A stretch of 64,000 nucleotides of DNA from NCBI GenBank assembly GCA_959347315.1, contig OY365810.1, positions 522,001-586,000 on the forward strand, given 5' to 3'. Each line of letters begins with the position of its first letter. Position 1 is the first letter of the stretch. Positions 34,247-48,006 of the stretch are shown one piece after another. The position numbers and the translations under genes were made by a program. The notes under the pieces are model-generated. The model saw only the letters and a list, made by a program, of their open reading frames with translations. It had not been told where the DNA came from and searched no databases. The stretch is from Bimastos eiseni (taxonomy: Eukaryota; Annelida; Clitellata; Crassiclitellata; Lumbricidae).

Positions 34247-37200
34247 CTGCAACAAAACGCTTTTTAAGTCCAGTTATTACGGAATAAAAAATCGGAAAAA
34301 ATATTCCATCTCTGAACTCATCTCTTGCAGACTTTACAAGTAAAACTTTCTCAACAATTGCAATTTATTGAATTTTTTTTGTCTTTCATTTTTTCAATTA
34401 GTTTTTTTTCCTTAAAATTAGGCATAACGAAAAAAACTTTAAATATTTATTTTCATTGTCATTCAGCCTGACTGACAGTGAGGAATGATGAGGAATCGAT
34501 GAAAACTTTGATAAGTGAGTGATGTATCATGCATGATGTAAGTTTAGTGCATATTCTAGTAGGCCTACATTGTATTACAGTATACTGTCAATCAGTCGTT
34601 CATTCATACTCAAAAATATAAGATGTACCCCCACTTTGTTCTCGAAGGGCCTGTCTGCAAACTACACTGACCAGCATGGATTTCAATGGAATAAATGTGT
34701 CAAGTGACTATAATATTATGGTACCATTGTCATAGTACAAAAAAGTACCATATTTGCTGGCAAAGAGTTAAATTTTCAAATGCTTACAATGTTGCTGTAA
34801 TGATGAAAGAATGCTATCAAACGTTGGCCGATCTTTTTTTACATAGTTTAAACAGCCTAAAACAAAAACATGCAAAAACATGCAACATATCTTGTCAATT
34901 GTTAGGTAATAATGGAAAACGAAGATTATGTATTACAACCACTTTTGTATGTTGATCAAGAAAATCATCTTCATAATTTCTTGTGATGCATAATTGTTTG
35001 AAGCCGCCTATTTTGTAATATCCTCTAACGTTTTCTGTCTCTTAATGAAATAAGCTCTATTAAACCACACATAACGTTTCTGTGTAGGCACATCTAGTGA
35101 TGCAACTTTTGCATGTTTCGAAGCAAGGACGATGATGCATAATGGCAGCCGTGGCAGGACAGGATATAAGAGCTGTTAAATAATCTAGATCACGTTGATA
35201 TCACTGCTATCAGGTTCATGTATAAAGCCGTGTTTCCTACTCAACCATGCATTTATTGTGCACAATGATGATTCCTTACATAAGAAAATTAATGTCTTAT
35301 CGATGTTGCAACAGTCGTGATATATACCTCTGCATTTGTAGCGAGTATAGTCCTACTGATAAGCCTCATAGATGTAGCATGAATGCACTTATTAAGAGCA
35401 GCAGCAGCAGCAAGGAACGGGTATTGTCTTAAAGTGGCGCAGCTAATAATAGCAATTTCGGCAGAGCAGGTGGATGTGCTGTGTGAAAGTGAGTTCTTTG
35501 TCTAGAGTTACACCAAGATTCATAGCTGACAGAAGATGAGAAAACAGACTGAGGAAACTCAAGGGCGAGGGCTTACATATCGATTTTGGCTAGCTGATGG
35601 CGAGTGCCAAACCAAATGAACTGAGTTTTAGTTAATTCTTCCAGGTACAAATTGACAACAACAACAACAATAATAATAACAAAAGCAGAATTAACAATAA
35701 CAGTAATAGTGACAATAATAACAATCACAATATTAACATTAAAAACAACAATAACAATAATAACAACAACAATAGCAATAACACCACCACCAACATTAAC
35801 ACTATCAATAACAAAAACAATAGCACTGCCAATACCAATATCAATAACAACAACAATAACGATTACAATAACGATTACAATAATAACAATAACAGTAATA
35901 ATAACAATACCGGTAACAACAACAATGACAATAACAACAATAACAATTTATTCTAGGAAGAATTAACTCCCCTGTAGTCAATTTGTCCTAGGAAGAATTA
36001 ATTCCACGGGAGTGTCAATTCACCAACGGGAGTGTGTATGTCCTAGGAACAATGAACTCCACTACTCAATTATTCCTAGGAAGAATTAACTCCACCAGTC
36101 AATGTATTCTAGGATAAATTGACCCGGAAGTGTTTAAAAGGGGGAGTGTATTTGGCTTACTACACCGGCTCATTGCACGGACCGCGGTGGCAGCTGCCGT
36201 GGCTGAACAGTGCTGATACATATGAGCTTGGAGGTTGTCCGCATAGGACTGGCTCAGGACAGCGCCGTCAATTAGCAGAGGACCTACATCTGCAGTGTAA
36301 ATTGTGTACAGGAGAGGGCCTAGGACCGAACCTTGGGGTAGGCCGAATGGAGCGGGGACCCTAGAAGACCTGGTGGACCCATAGATCACAGAGAAGGAAC
36401 GGTCCTGCAGGAAGGAACCGAGCCAACCAAGAAAGGAAAAAAGGTGCGTGAAAGACCAAACGAGGCAGATAGATGCCCAAGGAAGATACCGTGGTCAATG
36501 GTATCGAAAGCAGCGCTGACATCAAACAGCGTCAGAGAGAAACCTGAGACCCATAACATCGTTTACTAGTTAGAGTTCTTGCCGTGTAAATTGGAGAACA
36601 TGAGTAAGAGTCCTTACTGAGTAAAGACACAGTGCAAGACTTTCAAGTAATATATCAGCGCCGCTAACTAATGCATGTCGTAACACACTCACACACACAG
36701 TCACACACCTAGACACACCTATACACACATCTATACACACACCTATAAACACACCTATACACACCTATACACACACCTATACACACACCTATACACACAC
36801 ACACTGTTGACCCTACTTATAAAAATGCATACCAAAATATCTGTGTTTATTTCTGTGTCTGAAGTTAAAGACTCTCTCTAATGTATAACAAGCAACATGG
36901 ATGTGGAATAAGTAGACCTAATAGTCTAGACGCATATACTATGCAGATGTAAGTCAAACTCACCATCTAAAACAGTTCTGATGATGTCTGGACATGAATT
37001 GGGAACATCCAACGTCAATGTCTTATTTAGTATACCTGATGCAATCGCCGGGGCACCATTACCCTTGTAGGGAACTTCTCTTGTTAAGATTTCCCACAGC
37101 ACCACACCATAACTGTCAAACATCAACGAATTAATTATAATAATATGATAATGTTTGTGAAGATCTCTTGAATAGTGAAATTGGACATTTTTATACCATT

Positions 37201-38843
37201 TACAAAGTTATAACTTACTTCGCACATGAAAATTATTGTAGAATCAATGCCAACACTAAAATTATGAGTAGCATCAGACAGGAAAATAAAAAGATTTAAG
37301 CAATCTAAACTTCTTAAGTTGCTTTTGGGCTTCTAACAATAGAAATTCAGTTTTAAAGTGATTAATGATTAATGATTAACACACACACGCACGCACACGC
37401 ATATATCATATAAATATTTATATATAATATAAATATATATGAAATTTTGTAGATATCGGTAACTCTTCTTACCTAACCACATTTCCAATCTCTCGCGCTC
37501 CTGCTTCATGGTATAGAAATCATGGTCGAGTGACTGAATTATCGAATAAGTTCTGTAAATGAAGTGCTTGTTTTAAAGCCAAGTAATCTTCAACCCTTAG
37601 ACAAAATAATCTCGAGGTCCGTCGTGTATTGAGGTAATAAAAGCATTAAATCTGAAATTAACTTACCTTATCTTACTTTACACATGCCTAGTAATTCGAC
37701 TGTCAAGGACAAACTGTCAATGTGAGGTCTATGAATTGCCATAGAACAACTACACAACAGTTGGACAATATTGACTGACCTCCAAACATCACTGGCTTTA
37801 GAAAACAGGCCGGATTCAAGAACTTCTCGAGCCATCCAAGCATATGACCCAACCTTTGTCATAGTAGTTGTATGGTCAGATTCACGTATCTGATCAAAGT
37901 CAATTATCTTCAGTGTCTTTCCACGAGGTTTGGCAGCAGCATCAGCTTCCATTATGATAACTAAAACATAAAAATTAAAGCGTAAATGAAAAGTGTTTTT
38001 CCAGCCTTAAGCTGAAAATGGTTTGCTTTCTCATTTTATCTGAATCTCTGAATATGATGCATCAAGCAATCATGCAATTCTTTTGAGAAGGCCTTCACAG
38101 AGTCTATTTATAAGCCATCTTGAGAAATACGTTATTTATAGAAAATGTTTCAGACATACAGGCATACTCTTCAACGCACTTATCTATTTGATAAGTTCTA
38201 ATGCCACCGTATGCTTCTGTTGCACCTTATCGCAAAAAATGCCAGCAAACGTTCAGGCTTGTCCAATTTGTGAAATCCAATATCCAATAACTGCATAACA
38301 TTTATATGACCTTCACCTTGGCGTGCACACTAGTCTCTCGGTTTCTTCGGTTTCCAAATGTTCTGAAACCCGCTATTGTTCCGGTTGCCTTTGCTATTAT
38401 CTGCCCTCATATCTTTGCCACAGTCATTGTCCCAAGTCAGCAATCTTCACGGAGAGAAACATTCGTTCACATTCTAAACATTCGTTCACATTCTAAACAT
38501 TCGTTCACATTCTAAACATCCGTCACATTCTAAACATTCGTTCACATTCTAAACATTCGTTCACATTCTAAACATTCGTCACATTCGTTCACATTCTAAA
38601 TATTCGTCACATTCTAAACATTCGTTCACATTCTAAATCCTTTTCTGAAATCATGTTCTCAATCATTCCACATATCAGTGATTTGCTTTCAGCGATGTGG
38701 ATTCGTAGTCCTGCAGCTTTCCCTCTTCTATGGTGTAGTTTTACATTTCCATGAATGGATATAATTTCTATACCAATGACACTCAAAAACAGCGCCATCG
38801 ATTGATGCACTCAGCCTTAGACACAGTCGCAATAATAGTGCTG

Positions 38844-38874
<31 letters not shown>

Positions 38875-41800
38875 TGTTTATTATTATCATTATAAACCGT
38901 ACTGGAATGGAGTTTCTGCAAGAGCTGGACCGCCGTATGACACAGGCAACGGGAGACCCTCGCGAAACAACTCATCTTTTTCAACGTCTATCTATTTGTA
39001 CACAACGTTTTAATGCAGTGGCATTCAGGGGCTCTTTTGTTCAGCCCGATGGGGACGAAAACATATAACAGTTATTCTGACATTTGTTAATTGATAATAA
39101 TAATAATAATAATACTACTACTAATAATAATAATAATAATAACCTACATAATTATTAATTTGGCAGTTTGTTACATGTATCTGATTCAATTGTTCAGCTG
39201 ATGTCTGCAGACAACCTTGTCTTATGTCCTGCTGGGAACAAGAACCAGGGACCAAGGACATCTACCAATGTTTATACTCGACAGTACCCATCCACATCCT
39301 TAGTGAGGAGGGATACATCAATCATCTCCGATATGCAATAGTGCAATTTTAAATCAATCATGTAAAATAACTCGTGACATGCGTAACATTTTCTGCCCTA
39401 TGTACCCACGTCTGCAAGGATATCTCTGGAAAATGCATCGGTGTTCATGGTGGGATCCGTGCAATTCCTCCTAGACATTCCCCCCGCGAACAGTCCCTCC
39501 CCGTCATTTCCCCCGGATTTCCCCCAGGGTGCTTCAATAGGACAGTTCCTCTGGGGCAATTTCCCGCAGCGAATTTTATCTATGCTTTACCGTGAAGCTA
39601 AATTTGTCTAATATTTTCTGATTATTTCCTTTCTGACATATGTCTTATTTATTCGAGGATAAATAACTGTGCTTAATTGTGAAGCTTAATTTATATAATA
39701 TTTCCTGGATATTTTTTAAACAAGCCAATTTATCTGAGGGTTTGATGTTTATTGCTTCTGTTGCTATATTATCTGCCATGAATTTGTTCCAAAGTCAATT
39801 CAAGAGCAAACCGAAGAGATGCCGTTCGAAACTGTTGCTAGTATTCGTGGACATAGCAAAGTTATTCTATGTGAAACAACAAAATTAATAATGTAGCTAG
39901 TTGTGAGTGCGAACATCGTAGAGGTGAAGGAACAAATTCAAGTGAGTGCAAAGCAAAGGTAGACCTAAAATTAAATTAAATTCTATCAGTTGTTAGTCAT
40001 CTTCCTGAGCACAATCGAGCTGCTGATGCGCTCATGTGGAGATACTCAAAGTCCGGTCACGTGTCAAGGAAAGTGAAGAAACAACGCAACAAATTCTGGG
40101 TCGAGAATTACAGCTTCTCAGTCCGCAAGCAGCCGTTCAGACGCTTGTGAGACGAAACATCAGAAGAATAAAACAACAAAAGAATGTTGTTCATCCTATT
40201 GATTGCAGGAGAAATTGTCCTATTGAAGAGCCGGGGGGCAACCGGAGGAAATGTCGGGAGAAATGTCAGCAGGAATTGACCAAAACTCCTCTTTGATTAT
40301 TGTAACTCACTTCTGACTGATATCACCAAGTCAGATATCCTGTATCTACATGGAAGTTCTGAAATCTTTGGCTAGAGCGATTACTAATGCATCTAACTAA
40401 TTATGAGCATATAACCTATGTGCAGAAAGGTTCATTTAAAACTGGGGGTCATAGTTTATAAATCTGTGAACTCTGGCCAACCACAATATTAAAAATCAGT
40501 TTTTATTCCACCAGACTAACCACTATTAAATGGGGCCTTCTGATTATCTGGTCATACGTAAATCTAGAACTTTACTTGCTGATTTTCGGTTTCTGCGACA
40601 TTTTGGAGCCCTCTACATTCGTCTGTGTGTTCTGCTCAGTCATTCGTCATTTCGTTCTCGACTGAAAATTAACCTCTGTCAAGTTGCATGTCAGCAATAG
40701 GCTAATTCTCTGTCTCACAAACTGATCTTCTGAATATTGACCTTGTAACGGCTTGGTTTTTGTGCAGGCCCTAACAGAGCAATAAAGATTAGCCTGATTT
40801 AGGACATCCCAAATCATTCGAATGCTTTCATCCATCCGACTTCTGTTGGAGCAAGATACTCATCACCATTCCATCTCTACATAAACATGACTCATTTTAT
40901 AAATCCCATTCTATTTAAGCATGATTCTTTTCATCAAAACCGCTTCTCATCAATCCCGGTTCTACGTAGGATACGCGTGGTACTTTTCACCAATCATCCT
41001 GCTTCTAGTTAGATAAAAAATCTATTCATCAGTCCCGCTTCCATTAAAACCGCAATCATTATCGTCTATCGACCGGACACTACTCTTCAAACTATCGGAC
41101 CTTTGGACTAAAGACACAGAACCCAATGCCCCAAACCTACACTTAATGATCTAGAAGTCTTGATCATACTTAAAACAGATTGTTTTGATGCCTCCGTTTC
41201 CTTTCGTGTTATAATAGGGAACACAGATGATTGCCAAATATAAAAACTTCATTTCACTCCATAAAATGCAATGCTGAGGTGAGTTTTTTTTAAAGTGAAT
41301 AGGCTCAGTGCAAGGGAATAGGGCATACGGCATAGGGGATAGCAATAAGCTATTCGTGCTGTAGACAGAAATTAGAAGAGGTAAACCAACAATTGCGATC
41401 AGAAGGCGAAGTTGTTGAGAATAGCACAAGAGTAAATTTTTATTTATTTGTTGTATCAAATATAGGCCTATGTCATAAAATCTATCAAAGATTGGATTGC
41501 CATTAAGAAACTCTTGGGTTCCATTACCAATGTGTCAAACAAAATACTTGTTTATATAATAACAAACTCGCAATAACACAATATAATTATAAACTTACTG
41601 TTTGGAGACTTGAGGTCTCTGTGAATGATGTTGTTTTCATGAAGATATGCCATGCCTTCAGCTATCTGAATGCCCCAGTCTGTGAGAATCTGCACCGGAA
41701 GAGGAGATTTGCACTTTCCCAAAACATCCTTCAAAGACCCTCCACTACCATATTCTAGCAGTATATATAGAGCAGGAGGATCATAGCCTATATCGTAAAC

Positions 41801-42016
41801 AGTTACTAAATTTTTATGATGCAGCGACATCCACTGTTCACATGCTTTTTGTTCTTTCTCACATGTTTCCTTTTGTCCACACACTCGCTTCTTAACTGCA
41901 CAAGTCATATCTTTCCAAATACACGGACCATACACTTCACCAAATCCTCCTTTTCCAATAAAATTACAACCATATATAAGCTGGCTCAAGTTTATGTTCT
42001 CACTACCAACAGCCAT
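33861..42016 (-). CDS. Kinase C: TKL-type kinase with C-terminal extension, five exons
   Basis: Exons: 41599-42016, 37780-37960, 36964-37112, 34788-34856, 33861-34246. They sum to 1203 nt, 400 residues plus stop, with phases 1, 2, 1, 1 as in kinase B. Exon 1 has GKGGFGEVYG, CAVKKR and IHRDLKSPN. Exon 2 has KIIDFDQIRES (DFD for DFG) and WMAREV, so APE reads ARE. Exon 3 has SYGVVLWEILTREVPYKG. Exon 4 has CLNYVKKDRPTFDSI, the end of the kinase fold. The last exon adds about 127 residues not present in B or D. Closest family by eye: MLK/ZAK/DLK-like TKL kinases. DFD and ARE make catalysis uncertain, although the lysine and HRD remain. The gene ends 1.3 kb before the CARD gene begins. Confidence 0.8.
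35655..35955. repeat. (AAYAAY)n simple repeat
   Basis: About 300 bases of AAC/AAT-type repeats with interruptions in an intron of kinase C. The long threonine/isoleucine open frame on the plus strand is an artefact of this composition. Confidence 0.92.
36099..36545 (-). mobile_element. LINE reverse-transcriptase fragment
   Basis: The minus strand encodes LFDVSAAFDTIDH (RT motif with the first catalytic Asp), GLPQGSVLGPLLYTIYTADV (RT palm/fingers motif) and SYADNLQ, where YADD has become YADN. Frames are shifted. An inactive non-LTR element in an intron of kinase C. Confidence 0.85.
36685..36802. repeat. (ACACCTATACAC)n simple repeat
   Basis: About 120 bases of CA-rich tandem repeat in an intron of kinase C. 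Confidence 0.9.
38460..38638. repeat. 19-bp minisatellite (CATTCGTTCACATTCTAAA)
   Basis: About nine tandem copies with 18-bp and other variants, in intron 1 of kinase C. Confidence 0.9.
38846..39145 (+). mobile_element. Transposon-derived frame between (AAT)n repeats
   Basis: The frame reads GMEFLQELDRRMTQATGDPR, then QRLSICTQRFNAVAFRGSF. It resembles the end of retroelement-type proteins seen in marine invertebrates, but I cannot name the class. It is flanked by (AAT)n runs at 38846-38872 and 39095-39142. Confidence 0.4.
39463..40305. mobile_element. Possible foldback element with CCCCC-rich arms
   Basis: The left arm (around TGCTTCAATAGGACAGTTCC) and the right arm (around AATTGTCCTATTGAAGAGCC) are imperfect inverted copies extending about 100 bases each, including runs of C/G. 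No target duplication was identified. Non-coding. Confidence 0.45.
40890..41075. repeat. Degenerate TCAATCC.GCTTC minisatellite
   Basis: Four or five diverged units of the same minisatellite family as at 17020-17330, in intron 1 of kinase C. Confidence 0.5.
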
Positions 42017-42371
42017 GTTGAAAACAGACAGTTAACCAGCTGCTGAAATCCGTATTTTTGCTAAAATTCAAAATAACAAAAATCAACTTTAAAGAATCGG
42101 CGTACGCCTAGCTGTAAATGTCTAAATAATAATCTGTACTCATCATAACCATTGTAACAAGCTACGTATTTGCCAGCATGATATCTGAATAAACGAAAAT
42201 TGATTGATTGATTAAATCATGTACGAACTCACAATAGTATCTATGTTTACCTGAATAGCATTTTGTTGGCACTACTTAATGTTTTAGCTTTAATAATCAT
42301 CTTTATAAATCATGTCGTCAATATTAGCAACAACATTGAGCATCACGAGAATGGCCTGTAGAAGCTTTGTG

Positions 42372-45300
42372 AGCACATTATCTTATGTATTAATCTATCC
42401 AGTGAGACATGGACTGGCAGCTTACAGAGCATATGCTTGCTGGAGACAAAATCTTGAGATATCACAGGCACAGAAAACTTGATAGCAAACATACCGACCC
42501 GGTATAGATCAGCTTGTGTAAGCCAATGTAACAGAATAGTTTATGTAGCAAATGATTAGGTAGCCTACCTTGTACTGTAAAATCTCGATCATAAAATTAT
42601 CAAATAGTTTTCTAAAGGTGCATCTTAATGTCTCTAACAACGTTCAGAAGTGCACACACATCCCTCCATATGGGAAGTCGGGCTATCAGTTTAGCAGTTG
42701 TGTTCAGCAACTGACTGAAGAGTAAAGAAACGAACCTTAGAAAGAAATGAAAAAGGAATTGCGGGAGTCATTTCGACAGCTTATTATAAGAGCGTATAAG
42801 CGCAGTCGTCGTCGTCCAAAATTTATCTCGTCACCCTTTTCGATCTTTTGAATGCACAACAACAACCCTCCAACTTGTACGTCAGAGATAAAGGCATACT
42901 CAGAGTTATCAATATCATTATCTTGGCTCACCATTCTCAACACCCAGTCACGACATAGTTTTCCAAGGGGATATATATTACACGACGCTGGAACGACCTC
43001 ATCTCAGAATTCCGAAAATATTCGATTCCTCTTTCTTCACTGCCAACTCAACCACTATCTTCTGCCTCAGGCTCCACTATCACCCTCGGTCTTTCCACTC
43101 AAAACTGAAGTGTAATCTCGTCACGAACTCATACCCTGATCCATCCGATCCTCCACCTCCCAACTCGACACTCGCGTCAGCAGCAACTCTGCTCCTTCAA
43201 CCGGCTCTGAACTTCCACTGGACTACCCTCTGGACAAATCCCCAATTTGGCGAAGTGATCGTGAATAGGCTAGTGTCCCGCACTCCTCTATCGAGTGGCA
43301 CTTGTGAAGTTTGGAGAATACAATCATGACTGCGATTATATGGCTCTGAAAAAATGATTAGCGAATAACTTTTGAGGATTTAACCTAAAAAATTTTAAAA
43401 GATAAGCGCTGGCCTATGAGAACATTAGCCGTTCGTGGAAGTCATTGAATGCACGCAACTGTTGCTAACAAAAAACATCTGTTGCATCTTACCTTGAAAA
43501 CAGACACTAATATAGTAAAAACTTCGCAAGAAGAAACTACTTTAATTAGAAGAACTTAGGGTATATTATGATTATCGCATTCAGGACGTAACATACAATA
43601 TCTTCACTTTCGTCGGAAATTTCTGTGTGGGAATTCCCTCTGTAATTTCTTAATGTAGCCATTGAGGCCCATTATAGCGACGTTTTATTTCTATGGTCTG
43701 CATTTTCGTAGAGCCTATAAAATAATGTAAATCCTCGAAAATTTCTCAGCTCCCACAAAAGCCACGTCAGGGAGACCAGCTTATTCACCGGCGCTATACC
43801 AAATCAAGTCCGCAATAGCCAATTCTCTCGTTTCCTTTCGGTGCCGGGTCGAAATCCAGGGAGTCAAGCCGAGGAGACAGCATGGTGCTACGCGGTGGTA
43901 TTCGATGTGGTGGCACAGGAGTAGAATCTGGATAGAACACCTTGAAGAGTTCGGTTTTTAGTCGTGAATGGAAAGTAGCAAGGGAAAATGAAAGCGGAGG
44001 AGAGTATTTGGAGTTGAAATGTGGTAATGAGCAAACTGACGGAGTTCTTTTGGGGCGTCCGTTCCAAAGTGCTGGTGCAGCATAGACTAAGGAGCGGTTG
44101 CAGAATTTCAGAGACGATGAGACTGGAGGTCGAGATAGAGAAAGATATGACGCAGCTGGTGAATATTAGCACGACATGAGTTGAGTTTTGAAAAATAATA
44201 GGCATATCGCAGTACCGCACAATTCGCCTCGAAGTGCAGACACGCCTTATTTCAGTTAGGCCTATATTTCAGATCAAAATTAATGCGAGCGAAGGACATG
44301 CTCAAAGTCCCTACAGAGCAGTTACTCCTCTGACGAGTGTCAAACACGTACCCTCCCTGCTACAGGTTGATTGCTCTAAAAAAATCGGCCACCATGATGC
44401 ACGATGCGTTGGTAAAAAAATTATGTGATGATTCGAATGCAAATCGAAATCGTACGATCTACTTGTTCTACAATTCACTCCAGAATAAGACTCGGAATCA
44501 GTCGTCACTCGGATTATTTTCACACTTAGACTGCAGCAGGGGCATAACTGTAGAAAAGAACACTAGCGATGCATTTTATTCGATCGTGGCTTAGACTAGG
44601 CCTACACATTGGATAATGATGGTCACTGATAAGGAATCCCACAGATATTTTACTTTGAGGGTATTCCGCCTACAGAAGAAGTCTAAAAGTGTAGAAGAGA
44701 ATATCATTAGGCCTACGCTTATTCGACCTTTTGTTTCGGGATTAATATTCATTCTGAATAAATAATTAGCAGCAGTGGCGTAGCGAAGCAAAGTGCCGCC
44801 TGGGGCGAAGGTACAAAATGCCGCCTCTGTCTATTTTTGTATCACTTTTATTCTTGTGCATATCCCGGATATGCACAAGGGAGAGATACACATAAAACGC
44901 CTGTTTGATTGTTTTCAATACTGTATATTTTGATTATTAGGACCTGGAGTAAATACAACTGAAATTTTATATTGTCTTACTTCCAACAGTTTCTTCCTCA
45001 GAAGTCCATATATGTCTCGGCGACGCAATCATTAATATCATATAATCATGATGGGTCTAGAGTAAGTATAGTGATTAGAATAGACTAGTAACTGGTAAAT
45101 TATCATAAAGACTACGGATACGGTAAAGTTTCATACTTTCTTTTCTACTAAACTAAAATATTAAACAACATGGATATTCTATTCAATTCTATTTACAAAA
45201 GACCCCTAGGAAAAAGAAAGGTCTTAAGAGAACGAGCAGAAACAGTTGTGCTACTAGATAAAATTGCAGCACGAGTCACAGCAGGAAGGATGTTCCATAG

Positions 45301-45791
45301 CAAAGGGCCAACAGAGGCATACATGTAGGCACGATGCTGCGCAGAGGCAGTTCTAGACCGAGGATATAGGCTGAAGGCCAAGGCACTGGGCACTCAATGT
45401 TCCCTCTAATTGGAGACGGTGTGCACATGGTATTTCGTGTGTGAAACATTTAATAAATGGTTCATACTTTTGTGCGCAGGTCTCATCGAAATGTGATGAT
45501 AGCTAAATCAAGACCATGCAAAATGATCTAAAGTCTATGGTGATAAGTTCTGATAACCTACGAAAAGTCTCTTGTCTAAAATGTGTCTTAGATCAGTTTG
45601 AGCAGATGATGCATTGCATTGTACGTCATTGTAATTAGCCTTCAATTTATTTGTATTGGTTTACAGTTCATCTTAATAGGTCTATTTGTTTTTCGGGAAA
45701 AACATTTGTGTGCGCACACTAAATTCTTGTGTCCTTCGCCTCCACTGCCCCAGCTTAGAGGGAAAACTGCTAGACAGTTCTACTTTCTGGA
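42372..45791. repeat. 3.4 kb dispersed duplication U, copy 2
   Basis: Same orientation as copy 1 (5626-9083). It starts 356 bases upstream of the kinase C start codon. It contains the same LINE tails (plus strand near 42820-43210, minus strand at 45193-45393), the true hAT left end at 44773, and the nested MITE at 45395-45769. Unlike copy 1 it is not flanked by R2. Confidence 0.88.
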
Positions 45792-47998
45792 TACTTCCGC
45801 CACTAAACGAGATAATTTATTCTAATAACCGTACAAAAGTAAGAAAAATCACAAAATAAATTATTTTTATTCATAATTAAAATTAGCACAGACATATTTA
45901 GCTGGTAAGTTGAATTCAAGTTTATGTGAAAGTAATAAATATAAAATAATACAGCGCAGATGATCTTCTCGTCGGCTGTAAGTTTGTATTATATTAATCG
46001 CAAGAGGACGCTAGTTAAGTTAATTTCTCCATTACTTTCGTACCGATCGAATGAAGGAAATTAGTAACAATAATTTAATAATATCTAAATTCTCTTTTGC
46101 GCCATGTCTATCAGGGCATAGGCGACACAAGTAGGGTGACCACATTTCATTTCTGCCATTCCGGGACACCACAGTTTCTCCAATATAAGGCAAATTCAAC
46201 TGGGAGATGGGTTCATTGGGATGAGCGCTATAGACATACTTGCGCAGTAACTCAACTGAAATCCAATTCAAGATTTTTGACCTAAAAGCATCTATTTTAA
46301 GTTCTTAAATTGTAAACTCTAATTTCACAAAGAAACATGGAACGTGCACATAATCACGTAAGCTAATCATTTTGAAAATTACAGCCAATAATGGCAGAGT
46401 GCAGCACTATGGCGATGATGTAAATAGGACCTAGACTTAGAATCCACACACCTCAAGCAACTGCAACTTATCCAAAACTTACTAAACCAAGCCACTACCA
46501 GAATTCCCGGGTAGCATCATGTCACTATCATGTCACTCCTATCCTAAAATCACGACGTTGGCTAAAAATCACACAGTGAGTCCACCACAAATCCTATCAC
46601 CAAACTACAACTTCCAACCATGGTCCTACTGCAAGTTCAAATGTGTTCGTGAACTCTTCACCATCCAGTCAACTTGTTCTACCCGATCAACCTCCTGTCT
46701 CAGTCTATCTCGACCCCCGGTCACTTCTTATCTCAAGCTTTCCAACCGAGCCATATCCCGCACTGCATCACGTCTCTCAAACGCACGTCGATCTCCCTCT
46801 TGAATTTCTTCGGTTCCTCCAATGTGATTGTCATTCAGCGACTGTTACCAACCCCAGAATCTTCTATCATATCTCGAACTGTCCACTCACAACTGAAGTC
46901 TGACCTCTTCAAGAATTCTTACCCCGCCTCATTCGATCCTCCACCATCCAATTCTTAACAAATCTACATTAACACCTACTATGTATCCTCTCAACCTCTG
47001 GCAGCCGGAATCGGATCTCATTCGGATTTCGGACTACCCTCATGGACCTCATGTCATGAAAAGTTAATCCCGAGGGTGACAAGGAGACTAACTTCGGCAC
47101 TGGATGTTACTTCTGCTATCTCTGACTTGACGAGGCGCTCGTTAATATTTGGTGCCCTGTGCTTGACTTTCACGTGGCACTTTATAAGTTTGAAGTTGAC
47201 GATCGTGATTACGATTAGACATGAAATTATTATCATATATTGGAGAATGTAGGCTAATATCGTTTTAAAGGCCGCCAAATGAGTTGTTTACATAGAAATA
47301 ACATGTTTTAGTCATTTTCGCAGTTTGAAAGGGGTGTCCTGAAAAGCTAATCCCGAGGGCGACAAGGAGACTAACTTCGGCACTCGATGTTATTTCTACT
47401 GTCAAATAATTGGAAATTAAAATGGCAACTTCTACATGTTTGATCACAGAAACACCATCCCGGGACGTTACTTTGTCCCGGAATGGACCTGCTGATCCAA
47501 AAAGAAACTCATAAATTAGTTATGAAAAACTACTTTTAGGCCAATCCCAACAACGATATTCAATCTTCAAACACCTCATTGAGAATCTCTTTCCCTATTA
47601 ATTTTCCTATGCCAGAATCGTCTATAGCCTATATTTTGAAAGAAATGTATGTTCCCCGTGTAGTGTGTGCCTAGCCCCAAATTTCTCACATCTTACTGTG
47701 TACGCATTGAGGGTGGGGGCGCTATCATATAGACGCATGCACAGAGCGCCATATTTCACCAGGACTGCTCTGATGTGGATAAACACTAGGCGATATTCGA
47801 TCATTTCAATGGTACTTCGGGTATATCATATTTGTTAGTTTATGTCGAGAAAAAGCCAAAATGCCAGGTTTAGACAAGAGCAACAAGAATCTTGAAGAAT
47901 GCAACTTATACAACAATGTTTATTTTAACGAAAATGCCGCCCCTAGGACGAGTGCCGCCTGAGGCGGTTCGCCCCTTCGCCTCCTCGCTACGCCACTG
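44773..47998. mobile_element. Non-autonomous hAT transposon, 3.2 kb
   Basis: It begins CAGTGGCGTAGCGAAG and ends CTCGCTACGCCACTG, inverted ends extending into related GCCGCCT...GGGGCGAAGG sequence. It is flanked by a perfect 8-bp duplication ATTAGCAG (44765-44772 and 47999-48006). The interior has no recognisable transposase; it carries a nested MITE, a LINE tail and two copies of an AGCTAATCCCGAGGG-type motif (47060 and 47345). Only its left 1 kb is inside repeat U. Confidence 0.85.
46430..46960 (+). mobile_element. LINE tail nested in the hAT element
   Basis: The plus-strand translation HLKQLQLIQNLLNQATTRI, and further on QLKSDLFKNSYP, matches the pattern of LINE ORF2 tails (L..LQ.IQN...R; LK..LF). 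Frameshifted and dead. Confidence 0.6.
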
Positions 47999-48006
47999 AT
48001 TAGCAG

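Noticed and set aside
35652..35966. Thr/Ile-rich frame
   Set aside because: Produced by the AAC/AAT simple repeat.
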